Shown here piece after piece: positions 20,098-28,211 of a DNA stretch of 64,000 nt. This DNA is from an uncultured Burkholderiaceae bacterium. Its GTDB lineage: Bacteria; Pseudomonadota; Gammaproteobacteria; Burkholderiales; Burkholderiaceae_B. Both the position numbers and the translations under genes were made by a program. The notes beneath the pieces are model-generated. The model searched no databases, was not told the DNA's origin, and saw nothing but the letters and a program-made list of their open reading frames with translations. Every line of letters starts with the position of its first letter. The first letter of the stretch is position 1. Location of the stretch: contig CAKSZL010000003.1 in the NCBI GenBank assembly GCA_934525625.1, forward strand, positions 227,912-291,911, given 5' to 3'.

Positions 20098-20421
20098 ATG
20101 CGCGGTGATTTAGTTACTATCGCCATTCAGGGAGATTTCGGCAAACCACGCCCGGCACTGGTCATCCAGTCCGACCGCTTCGAACAACACCCCTCACTAA
20201 CGATCCTCCCAGTCACCAGCACTCTGGTCGATGCGCCACTGCTGCGCGTGACGGTGCTGCCCGATGACGATAACGGCTTATCGAAGCCCTCCCAGGTCAT
20301 GGTCGACAAGCCCATGACGGTCAAGTTGGACAAGGTCGGCAAAGTATTCGGCAGGCTGAATGCAGACGTGATGGTCGAAATCGAACGCAGGCTGTTGGTA
20401 TTTCTTGGCATCGTGCGCTAG
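20098..20421 (+). CDS. MazF/PemK-family toxin
   Basis: A 107-residue protein: RGDLVTIAIQGDFGKPRPAL, LTILPVTSTLVDAP, and SKPSQVMVDKPMTVKLDKVG, the SH3-like barrel motifs of MazF/PemK/CcdB toxins, usually sequence-specific mRNA endonucleases. It is directly downstream of the antitoxin. Such pairs stabilise mobile elements by post-segregational killing. Confidence 0.85.
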   Translation: MRGDLVTIAIQGDFGKPRPALVIQSDRFEQHPSLTILPVTSTLVDAPLLRVTVLPDDDNGLSKPSQVMVDKPMTVKLDKVGKVFGRLNADVMVEIERRLLVFLGIVR

Positions 20422-20454
20422 GGATCACCTTCAGCCACCTATATATAACTAAGT

Positions 20455-20472
20455 TTTCACGCATGCGAGAAA
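20455..20472. promoter_or_regulatory. Palindromic ICE operator, copy 2 (pil operon)
   Basis: TTTCACGCATGCGAGAAA is an 18-base palindrome apart from one base pair. It lies about 115 bases before the first pil gene, close after ATATATAACT, which could be a -10 element. It matches the sites upstream of parA and of the 19382 gene. Confidence 0.6.
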
Positions 20473-20528
20473 TGGCGTTGTGACGCCTGATCGGTGCTGA
20501 AAACGTCCCCACCTTCCATTCCCTAACT

Positions 20529-20548
20529 GGGCGGGCGTCTTCCCGCCC
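20529..20548 (+). other. GC-rich hairpin in the pil leader
   Basis: GGGCGGG-cgtctt-CCCGCCC lies between the toxin gene and pilL. It is followed by a pyrimidine-rich stretch rather than a pure T-run. It could terminate upstream transcription or shape the pil mRNA leader. Confidence 0.45.
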
Positions 20549-20587
20549 GGCCATCTTTCCCCTCCTTATCCTCTACTGGAGTTCTCC

Positions 20588-21133
20588 ATGCACAAGCACT
20601 GGCGAGCGGCTGCGGCCGTCTGCACGCTACTCGGGTGCGCTCACGCCGCAGCAGCCCCTCACCCCTCAATCCGAGTCCAGATCGTCAAACCAGCCCAAGA
20701 TAGTGCACAGCAACAAGAGACGAAGCGAGGTAAGTCTGACGACACTGCGGCCGACAACCCACAGGCACAGACTACCAGTGCCAAACCCACGGCCCAGACT
20801 TCTGCACTTCCAATCAGTCCACCAGCGCCACTGGCCACGACCTGGAGCGTGGCCCTGTCAGATATCACGGTGCGCCAAGCTCTGGCGCGCTGGGCCAACG
20901 ATGCCGGCTGGACGATGGCGTGGGAAGTGCCGGTGGACATCCCTCTGACCGCCGGCGCCGACCTAGCCACGACGCACGATTTCCGCGAAGCCGTTTCGGC
21001 CCTCGCGGACGCTGTGGCAATGGGCGAAACCCCCATCCGTCCTTGCTACTACGCCAATCAGGTCGTACGCCTGCTGCCCTACAACACCGTCTGCGACCGC
21101 ACTGGCACCAGGCCGCCCAGCCCGACCCCCTGA
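20588..21133 (+). CDS. pilL: PilL/TcpQ-like pilus protein
   Basis: A 181-residue exported protein: signal peptide (residues about 1-22), a Gln/Thr/Pro-rich linker (about 35-85), and a C-terminal TcpQ-type domain (WSVALSDITVRQALARWAND, then VDIPLTAGADLATTHDFREA). TcpQ domains help position the secretin of type IVb pili. It is shorter than R64 PilL but is first in the pil operon, 13 bases before pilN. A ggag ribosome site precedes the ATG. Confidence 0.7.
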   Translation: MHKHWRAAAAVCTLLGCAHAAAAPHPSIRVQIVKPAQDSAQQQETKRGKSDDTAADNPQAQTTSAKPTAQTSALPISPPAPLATTWSVALSDITVRQALARWANDAGWTMAWEVPVDIPLTAGADLATTHDFREAVSALADAVAMGETPIRPCYYANQVVRLLPYNTVCDRTGTRPPSPTP

Positions 21134-21146
21134 GAAGGACCCACAA

Positions 21147-22865
21147 ATGAGTCAAATCACTATCCGGCCCGCCCTAGCCTTGGCGGCCTCCCTGCTGGCA
21201 AGCTGCTCCACCGTGCAGACCGTGGGAGAAATTGAGCAGCGCGCACGGGACAAGAACGTATCGGCGTATGAACAAACCAGCATCTTCGAGCGCCAGGCCG
21301 CTGATGCTCGCCGGCAGTTGGGCGCGAACATCGACCGGCCCTGGATCGTCGGTAAAGCCCAGCCGCTGGCCCGAGATGTCACACTGCCTCCCGCATTACG
21401 CGCTCGGGTCAACAGCACGTTGCTGTATACGGATGGCGCGGTCGACTTGACGACCGTTGCGCAGCGAATCTATCAAGCCACGGGGATTCCAGTACGAATC
21501 AACCCGGACGCCCTCCTTCCCTACTCCGCGTTTGCGCCGCGGTTGACTCTGGATGGCAACGTCCTGACTAGCGACGCCACTGCCCCTTTACCCACCGCCG
21601 ATACCATCGTGCCCGCCATCGGCGCGTTAGGCGCAGTCGCACGGGTAAGTGGCCCCCAGCAGCGGGCGGTACCACTCGTGTTCGGCGACTTGCCCCAGGG
21701 CCAGGCGCCACTGTCCACAGTACTGGATGCCATCGCAATCAAGCTCGGCATTTACTGGCGATACAACAGCGATCTTGCTGCCATCGAGCTGTACCGAACC
21801 GAATCTCGCTCATTCAATATTCGGGCGCTGGCCCAGGCAACGGAAACCGAACTGGAACTCGGCCTGACCGGCCAAGGTGGCGGAAATGCCAACGCCGGCG
21901 GCGGGCAGTTTGCCTCCCGCAACCGTTCGACGATCAAGGGAGAGGCTCAAGACTCGCCGCTGCACGCAGTGGTGGCGAAGCTTACGCAGTTCCTCACCAA
22001 GGCCGGATCGGTTCAAGCACCTGAAGGCGCGGCAAACACCATCGTCGTCACGGACACCCCCGAATCGCTGGATAAAGTGGCCGCTTTCATCGACCGCGAA
22101 AATAAGGCACTGACACGGCGAGTCCGAATCCACCTTCAGGAAGTAACCATCCAGCGGGACGACACGGGCCAGGCCGGCATCGAGTGGCAAGCCCTGTTCA
22201 ATAGTGGCGGTCGCGGCAATACGGCGGAACTGGCCAGCTTGGCGGGGTTGCTCGACAGCACCAAAAGCGCTGGTGTGATCGGCGCAGCCGTCGGCTCCGG
22301 GCCGTGGGCGGGCTCTGGCGTGAATATCAGTGCGTTGTCCGAACTCGGGCGGATCGTGCGCCAGACCGACTACTCGCTTTTGGTGCTGAATCGCCGATCC
22401 GGCACGTTCGCCAGCCGCGACACGTTTTCGTACATCAAGAACCTGGAGCAAACCCAAAGCAGCTCCAACGTCTCCGGGCCGACCGTAACGGTCAGCCAGG
22501 AGGACGAAACCGTGGGCACGTTTCTGACGATGGTGCCGGATGCTCAAGACGACGGACAAGTGCTGCTAACGGTGGCTTACGACAACACACGGCTCGTCAG
22601 CTTGGAAAAGCAGCAGTTTGGCGACCCGAATAATCCCTCGTTCGTGCAGCAGCCTCGCATCAACGGCGGGGGCAACGTGCAACAGGTCGAACTGCGCCCA
22701 GGCGTGCCATCGTTGATTGCCGGCACCACCCAGTCCGTCGATACCTACACCCGCCGCAGGCTGGACAAGGACGCACCTCTACTGACTGGAGGATCGGACG
22801 CCACATCGGAGCAGCAGCTAGTGACACTGCTGATCGTCACCGCAATCCCTGAAGAAGGGCTGTGA
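21147..22865 (+). CDS. pilN: Type IVb pilus secretin lipoprotein PilN
   Basis: A 572-residue outer-membrane secretin. The lipobox is LLASC at residues 16-20. Middle N-domains are LSTVLDAIAIKLGIYWRYN and TIVVTDTPESLDKVAAFIDR, and the C-terminal secretin domain is in VRIHLQEVTIQRDD through GTFLTMVPDAQDDGQVLLTV, ending near VVTAIPEEGL-like residues. It forms the outer-membrane pore through which the thin pilus is extruded. It is closely spaced with pilO. Confidence 0.88.
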   Translation: MSQITIRPALALAASLLASCSTVQTVGEIEQRARDKNVSAYEQTSIFERQAADARRQLGANIDRPWIVGKAQPLARDVTLPPALRARVNSTLLYTDGAVDLTTVAQRIYQATGIPVRINPDALLPYSAFAPRLTLDGNVLTSDATAPLPTADTIVPAIGALGAVARVSGPQQRAVPLVFGDLPQGQAPLSTVLDAIAIKLGIYWRYNSDLAAIELYRTESRSFNIRALAQATETELELGLTGQGGGNANAGGGQFASRNRSTIKGEAQDSPLHAVVAKLTQFLTKAGSVQAPEGAANTIVVTDTPESLDKVAAFIDRENKALTRRVRIHLQEVTIQRDDTGQAGIEWQALFNSGGRGNTAELASLAGLLDSTKSAGVIGAAVGSGPWAGSGVNISALSELGRIVRQTDYSLLVLNRRSGTFASRDTFSYIKNLEQTQSSSNVSGPTVTVSQEDETVGTFLTMVPDAQDDGQVLLTVAYDNTRLVSLEKQQFGDPNNPSFVQQPRINGGGNVQQVELRPGVPSLIAGTTQSVDTYTRRRLDKDAPLLTGGSDATSEQQLVTLLIVTAIPEEGL

Positions 22866-22866
22866 G

Positions 22867-24198
22867 ATGAAGGACAAGAAATACCTGATCGAAATGCAGC
22901 CTGGGGGAACCCGAGCCATGGCGTTCGGGCTGACCTGGCACACCACGCTGGGCAACGACCCGGACGCGGTAGCGGCCAAGATCGCCGTGCGAGACAAAGC
23001 CGTGGCCTACACGCGTGGCGGCGCTCGCAGCACGGTGGTGGGTTTGCTCCGAACGAGAAAGCGCGCAGAGCTGCCCAACGGCCGCGTCGAAGTCTTTTCG
23101 GCCGCGGCTGTGTTTGCCCGGGGCTTCGCGCGTGGCAGAGTCGCACTCAGGATGGACATTCCCGGCGGGACTTGGCTCGTCGCGGCGGTGGATGGGGTTG
23201 TGGTGCTCGGGACAGACGTCATCTATGAGACGCCCGAGGAAGCCAACGCCCACCTGGAACAACTGCGGGCCACCTATCGCGGCCTGACCGTCTACGGCGA
23301 CAAGGGCAACGACCTGCGCCTGCCGAATAACGCTCTGGCCAACCAGCTCGATACCTCGACGAGGCTGAAGCGCACGACCAGGAGTTTCGCCCAGGTTCCC
23401 GTCATCGTCTGGGCAGCGCTGGCCCTGCTGGTGTTCTGGGCAGTGGCCGACTATGGCTACGGTCTGTACCAGAACACCCAGCGCGCCAAGCGTGACGCGG
23501 CGCGACAAGCTCCCCTCCCTGTGGACCCGGTAGCAAGTTGGTCCGCAGCTCTCAGAAACTGGGCCGGACAGGTTAGGAACCATGAGGGCGTCCTGCCCAT
23601 CCTGCTGCACGAAATGGCGAACGTGCCATTGACCACGGCCAGGTGGGATTTGGTTGACATGGACTGCACACCCGCCGCTTGGCACTGCGCCGCGCGCTAC
23701 AAGCGCGGCCCCCTGGGCACCAACGACAGTTTTCGGCAGGCGCTACCGTCAGGCTGGGAGGTGCGCTGGACGGATCTGGACAACGTAGCTGTGCGATGGC
23801 ATCTGCCGCAGCCAGCGCCCGACAAACCCTTGGAGCTGGATTCGCTCCTGCCGCAGGAACAGTTGACGTTGGCCTGGTCGTCGACCTTGCAACGTCTTGC
23901 GCCCGCGCTCAGTGACGTTGCCTTGGGCGACCCCACACCCGTTGCCATCGCACCGCCGACCGAAACCCGATTCGACGGAACGCTGGCCAACATCGCTTTT
24001 CCGCAGCATTCGGAACTACAGCTACCAGTAGCCCGAAACCTCATCGTCAACGGCCCAATGCGTTCGCTTTACCTGCTTGACCTGCCGTATGGGGCAGCGA
24101 TTGATCAGGTGCAGGTGCGGCGTGCCCCAGTTGGCAGCCCGGGCATCAATGCCAGCGCATTGACCGCAACTCTTACAGGAAAAATCTATGCAAAGTAA
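22867..24198 (+). CDS. pilO: Pilus assembly protein PilO (type IVb)
   Basis: A 443-residue bitopic protein: a cytoplasmic N-terminal part (residues about 1-175), one transmembrane helix at about 177-197 (VIVWAALALLVFWAVADYGY), and a long periplasmic C-terminus. This layout is that of PilO in R64-like thin-pilus systems, linking ATPase and secretin sides. It starts one base after the pilN stop and overlaps pilP by 11 bases. Confidence 0.8.
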   Translation: MKDKKYLIEMQPGGTRAMAFGLTWHTTLGNDPDAVAAKIAVRDKAVAYTRGGARSTVVGLLRTRKRAELPNGRVEVFSAAAVFARGFARGRVALRMDIPGGTWLVAAVDGVVVLGTDVIYETPEEANAHLEQLRATYRGLTVYGDKGNDLRLPNNALANQLDTSTRLKRTTRSFAQVPVIVWAALALLVFWAVADYGYGLYQNTQRAKRDAARQAPLPVDPVASWSAALRNWAGQVRNHEGVLPILLHEMANVPLTTARWDLVDMDCTPAAWHCAARYKRGPLGTNDSFRQALPSGWEVRWTDLDNVAVRWHLPQPAPDKPLELDSLLPQEQLTLAWSSTLQRLAPALSDVALGDPTPVAIAPPTETRFDGTLANIAFPQHSELQLPVARNLIVNGPMRSLYLLDLPYGAAIDQVQVRRAPVGSPGINASALTATLTGKIYAK

Positions 24199-24664
24199 GG
24201 CAATCAGGCGGCTCAGCGGAGCCGTCATCGCTACGCTCAGTTGCGGTGCCTGGGCGGGCTTACCTGATGTTCCTCCGGCGCCTGTCAGCCAGGCCGTCTC
24301 CGAACTGCTCATGATGGACGCACGGCGTGCTGTGGTTCTGGAGCGTGAAAAGGGTGTGCCGGATGCCCGAGACGTGGCAATCAGCGGCCAAGCTGTTTCG
24401 AGCCCTGGCGGTGACGCGGCTGGAAGCCACTCAGCAAAGTCAGCGCCCTTGCTGACCTCGATCTACGGCGTTGGCAACCGGCTGCATGCTCAGTTGGTCA
24501 TTGATGGCCAGGAAACGCTATACGCCAGTGGACGGCTTACTCCCGTCGCCGGCACGCCCAACGGCTGGCGTCTGCGGCGCATCGCCCCTCCGTGCGTCGA
24601 CCTGGAAAGCGAGAGCAGCGGCGTCATGCGCCTATGCGCAACCCGACTCGGAGCCCTCCGATGA
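24188..24664 (+). CDS. pilP: Pilus assembly protein PilP (type IVb)
   Basis: A 158-residue exported protein with signal peptide (about 1-23). The mature part has VSQAVSELLMMDARRAVVLE and a C-terminal beta-rich segment with PLLTSIYGVGNRLHAQLVID and NGWRLRRI, the PilP pattern. In such systems PilP lies in the periplasm and contacts the secretin. Its stop overlaps the pilQ start as ATGA. Confidence 0.75.
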   Translation: MQSKAIRRLSGAVIATLSCGAWAGLPDVPPAPVSQAVSELLMMDARRAVVLEREKGVPDARDVAISGQAVSSPGGDAAGSHSAKSAPLLTSIYGVGNRLHAQLVIDGQETLYASGRLTPVAGTPNGWRLRRIAPPCVDLESESSGVMRLCATRLGALR

Positions 24665-26382
24665 ACGACCGTACCGCGTTCTCGATACTTCTTGGTGCCG
24701 GCGGCGACGAGGCCGGCTCCGTCATTTCGACCATGGCCGACCTGGGCACCTTGGAGCCGGCTTTCGTACGCTTGCGCATTGAATGGGTGGGTCGAACCAT
24801 CGCAGCCCAGGCCTGCCCTGCCGAGCTGGCCGACGGTTCGATTGTCGTTTTATGCGTATCCGAGCGCGAAGGGACCGATATACATGCCAGCGTGTGCGAA
24901 GCGGCGAAGGCGCACAACCAGGGGCAGGACGTCCAGACCCACCTGATCACGGGCATACTGCTGCTGACGTTGGTACGCGAGCGCGTGGATGGCGCCAGCC
25001 TCAAAACTGCGTCGCGGGAGCATGGACACGATCGTTCAGATACCAGTCGAGCCTTCCGTGACATCATCGCCTGGGCCGCACGCAAGGGTTGCAGCGACGT
25101 GCACCTGAACATCAACTTCGATGAGGTCGAATCGCAGATCATGGTGCACGTGGACGGGCACTACGTCGCGCCCGAGCACTTGCGCATGCCCACCGAACGC
25201 TTGCTGGAAATCGCCCGGGTGGCCTGGCAGGACGGGTACGGCGGGCGGGAGTCGATATTCGACCCCCGAGCCGAATCGCAATGCCGCCTGTACGACGTGG
25301 TGGACGGTACGCCCTACATGCTGCGCTGGGGCCAGTTCGTCGCGGACAAAGGCCCCTCCATCACCTTACGGCTACTCAGTCTGACGGACACTGACGCATC
25401 GGTAGGGCTGGGGAATCTGGGCTACCTGCCCAGCCAGGCCGCCATGCTGGAGCGCGCCATGCTGTCCGAGGGCGGCGCAATTCTGTTTGGCGGGGTGGTC
25501 GGCTCCGGCAAGTCCACCTCGCTGGCCAGACTGCTTAGCGAGTTGCCATCGACCCGCAAGATCATGACCATCGAAGACCCGGTGGAGCGCACAATCCGGA
25601 ACGCGCTTCAAGCCAGCATTGTGCGCAGCTTCGATAGCGACGACGAAACGTCAAGCTTTCGCGCCAAGCTGATGATGCTCAAGCGTGCTGCGGTGTCCGA
25701 CGTGCTGCTGGGCGAAATCCGCGACGTGGAAACCGGCCGGGCCTTTCTGGACATCGTCGAATCGGGCACCAACCTGTACTCCACCGTGCACGTGGGTAGC
25801 GTCTCAGGCATTCCGTCCCGCTTGGCCTCGCGCCAGATTCAGGTCCCCTTGGATGTGTTGGCCTCCCCTGGCATCCTGAAACTGCTCGTCTACCAGGCGC
25901 TGTTACCCCGGTTGTGCCCGCACTGCTCCAACCCGCTCACGATGCTTCGCAGCGGACACGCGGACGCTATGGGCAGGGAGCGCGACAGCGGCTACTGGCA
26001 GGACTATGCCAACCGCCTGGGACGCCTGTATGGAAACTTGGATGTCGTACGTGTGCGCAACCCCGAAGGGTGCGAACACTGTCAGCAGAAAGATTTGCCG
26101 GAAATCTATGGCTATGCCGGCCGCACCGCAGTATCGGAGCTGTATGAACTGGGCCACGACAACGAAGCGTTGCAGTGTGTCCGCCAGCAAGACGCGACGG
26201 GTTTAGCCAAGCGATATCGCAGTCGTTCGGACGGTAACCCATTCAGCGCCAATATGGACGGCAAGACCGCGATGGAGTGCGCCGCATACAAGATGCTGCA
26301 TGGACAAATCGACCCACGCGACATCGAACCGCGATTCATGGCGTTTGAAACGCTCGAAGCGCTGAAAGTGGGGCAATCATGA
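24661..26382 (+). CDS. pilQ: Type IVb pilus ATPase PilQ
   Basis: A 573-residue GspE/PilB-family ATPase. Walker A is FGGVVGSGKSTSLA at about residue 285, the Asp box is KIMTIEDPVERTI, Walker B is DVLLGEIRDVETGRAFLDI, and the His box is TNLYSTVHVGS. Two CxxC pairs (PRLCPHCSN and NPEGCEHCQQ) form the zinc-binding module of this family. It powers pilin assembly. The ATG at 24661 overlaps the pilP stop, implying translational coupling. Confidence 0.9.
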   Translation: MNDRTAFSILLGAGGDEAGSVISTMADLGTLEPAFVRLRIEWVGRTIAAQACPAELADGSIVVLCVSEREGTDIHASVCEAAKAHNQGQDVQTHLITGILLLTLVRERVDGASLKTASREHGHDRSDTSRAFRDIIAWAARKGCSDVHLNINFDEVESQIMVHVDGHYVAPEHLRMPTERLLEIARVAWQDGYGGRESIFDPRAESQCRLYDVVDGTPYMLRWGQFVADKGPSITLRLLSLTDTDASVGLGNLGYLPSQAAMLERAMLSEGGAILFGGVVGSGKSTSLARLLSELPSTRKIMTIEDPVERTIRNALQASIVRSFDSDDETSSFRAKLMMLKRAAVSDVLLGEIRDVETGRAFLDIVESGTNLYSTVHVGSVSGIPSRLASRQIQVPLDVLASPGILKLLVYQALLPRLCPHCSNPLTMLRSGHADAMGRERDSGYWQDYANRLGRLYGNLDVVRVRNPEGCEHCQQKDLPEIYGYAGRTAVSELYELGHDNEALQCVRQQDATGLAKRYRSRSDGNPFSANMDGKTAMECAAYKMLHGQIDPRDIEPRFMAFETLEALKVGQS

Positions 26383-27479
26383 GGCTGTCCCGAATCTTTA
26401 CGCCGCTGGGCTGGGCCGCGCTACGGTTCCGTCGTAAGCTGCGGCAGGAATACTACGATTTTCTGGCCGACATCCTGGAAGCGACACAAGGCCGCAAGAC
26501 CCTCAAGCAGGTACTGGCCCACGACGCCGAACGGTATGGCCCCCGGACAAACCGCGGCAAACTTAGCGCGCACTGGGCCTACCAAATTGAAGAGCGTGGC
26601 GACGTGGCCATGGCGTTCTCCGGGACGCTGCCGGCAAAAGAAGTCGCCATTATCGCGATGATGCAGCGTATCGGCGGCGGAGCGCTGATTGGTGGCTTTC
26701 GGGATCTGGCCCGACTGGTGCTGCTGGACGTGAAGATCAAGAACATCATGCTCTCCACGTTGTCGATGGGCTACTTTGCGCTGGCCGTCGTGCTGGCAAC
26801 TATGGTAGCTATCGCTTCGTTCACCGTACCGACGCTCATGGCCTCTTTCTCTCAGGTCGACCCAATGCTGTACGGGCCGGCCACCAAGCGGCTGGTCGGC
26901 TTTTCCCAATGGCTGAGCACTTGGCTTTGGGCGGTGGTGATGGTGTTGGCGGTAGGCGGAATTGTCCTGAAGTGGTTCTTACCCCGCTGGCAAGGCCGGA
27001 TCAGAGATGTTTTTGACCGGCGCGTGCCGGGTTTTGGCCTGTACCGCGACACGCAGGCGATTCACTTCCTGGCTTCGCTGGCCGCCGTGCTGAAGCCGCG
27101 CACCGGCTTGAACCACTCCATGGCCGAGGCGCTGTCCATGATGCACGAGCACAGCACCCCGTGGCTTCGCTCGCACATCAGCAAAATGGCCTTGCAGCTA
27201 TCGGATGCACACGCCGGCGCGTCGGTATTCAAGACTGGCCTGCTGGACAAGCATACGTACTGGTATCTGGAAGACTTGGTCGACGCCTTGGGCATGGACG
27301 CCGCGCTGCAAAAGACCCGTGAACGGCTGGAGCACAGCACCCTCGCCTCCGTGGCCAAGCGCGCAGTCGTCATGCGCTGGTCCATGATCGGGGCAGCGTT
27401 GACGTTTCTGATCGGCTCCATGCTCTGGCACTACGCAGTAATTTTCGAAATGCGGGCAGCAATGCTGCTCACCTATTGA
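26379..27479 (+). CDS. pilR: Type IVb pilus inner-membrane platform protein PilR (GspF family)
   Basis: A 366-residue membrane protein with the duplicated GspF layout. Transmembrane segments are near residues 125-150 (MGYFALAVVLATMVAIASF), 175-200 (LSTWLWAVVMVLAVGGIVLKW) and 340-362. Two cytoplasmic helical domains include VLAHDAERYGPRTNRGKLS and FLASLAAVLKPRTGLNHSMAE. It is the platform for the PilQ ATPase. The ATG overlaps the pilQ stop by four bases. Confidence 0.87.
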   Translation: MRLSRIFTPLGWAALRFRRKLRQEYYDFLADILEATQGRKTLKQVLAHDAERYGPRTNRGKLSAHWAYQIEERGDVAMAFSGTLPAKEVAIIAMMQRIGGGALIGGFRDLARLVLLDVKIKNIMLSTLSMGYFALAVVLATMVAIASFTVPTLMASFSQVDPMLYGPATKRLVGFSQWLSTWLWAVVMVLAVGGIVLKWFLPRWQGRIRDVFDRRVPGFGLYRDTQAIHFLASLAAVLKPRTGLNHSMAEALSMMHEHSTPWLRSHISKMALQLSDAHAGASVFKTGLLDKHTYWYLEDLVDALGMDAALQKTRERLEHSTLASVAKRAVVMRWSMIGAALTFLIGSMLWHYAVIFEMRAAMLLTY

Positions 27480-27484
27480 CCCTC

Positions 27485-27500
27485 GCCGGCGCCTGCCGGC
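27485..27500 (+). other. Hairpin between pilR and pilS
   Basis: GCCGGC-gcct-GCCGGC is followed by a T-rich stretch (catctttccttttttcc). It probably ends part of the pilL-pilR transcript or marks an RNA processing point upstream of the abundant pilin mRNA. Confidence 0.5.
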
Positions 27501-27581
27501 ACCTCATCTTTCCTTTTTTCCCTGAATACCTCCCTGCCTCAGCCGAAGCGGGGGGGTCAACCTTTGTCTGGAGTTCTACAC

Positions 27582-28199
27582 ATGTTTTTTGCAATCGTTT
27601 CCAAGCTGCAACGCAACCTGAACGAACGCAGCAGGCGCAAGGGTCGCCATCGGCAACACGGCGACGCCCTCGTCAACCTGATGCTGGCCGTCATGATCCT
27701 CATTCTGCTGGCCGTCATCGGCATTCCGGCCGTCAACGGCATCATCATCGAAGGCCGTACGCCGGATGTCGCGGCAGAGCTGCAACGTTTCATGGCTCGC
27801 ATGCGAACCATGGGTACCGCGGGCACCAACCTGCCCTACGCCAACGTCAACAACGCGAACAACCTGGCGCCGGCCACCCGCGAGGCCACGACTTTGCGCA
27901 CGACCGGCAACGTCGTAGCCCACCGCTTGGGCGGCACGGGCACCGGTAGCAGCGGCACCGTTACGCTGGCCCCGGCCAACCTGGCTACCGCCGGCCTGGG
28001 CAGCGGCTACATGCTGACCGTCACCGACGTGCACGACAAGGCGTGCCCTACCTTGGCGTCCATCATGTCGACTTCATCCGAGGAAATGACGCTCAACGGC
28101 ACGATCATCAAAAGTGTTTCGACCGCCTACAACGCGTCTGACGCTCAGCAACACTGCGTATCCGGCGAAAACAACGACTTCGTCTTCACCGCACGCTAA
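27582..28199 (+). CDS. pilS: Type IVb major prepilin PilS
   Basis: A 205-residue prepilin with a basic leader (KLQRNLNERSRRKGRHRQHG), then a likely cleavage Gly followed by DALVNLMLAVMILILLAVIG, the hydrophobic helix. Residue +5 would be Asn instead of the usual Glu. The C-terminal part has two Cys (DKACPT and QQHCVS) that can form the pilin disulfide loop. The start follows a tggag site. It sits after pilR and before pilV, as in R64. Confidence 0.8.
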   Translation: MFFAIVSKLQRNLNERSRRKGRHRQHGDALVNLMLAVMILILLAVIGIPAVNGIIIEGRTPDVAAELQRFMARMRTMGTAGTNLPYANVNNANNLAPATREATTLRTTGNVVAHRLGGTGTGSSGTVTLAPANLATAGLGSGYMLTVTDVHDKACPTLASIMSTSSEEMTLNGTIIKSVSTAYNASDAQQHCVSGENNDFVFTAR

Positions 28200-28211
28200 C
28201 CGGGGTGACGC

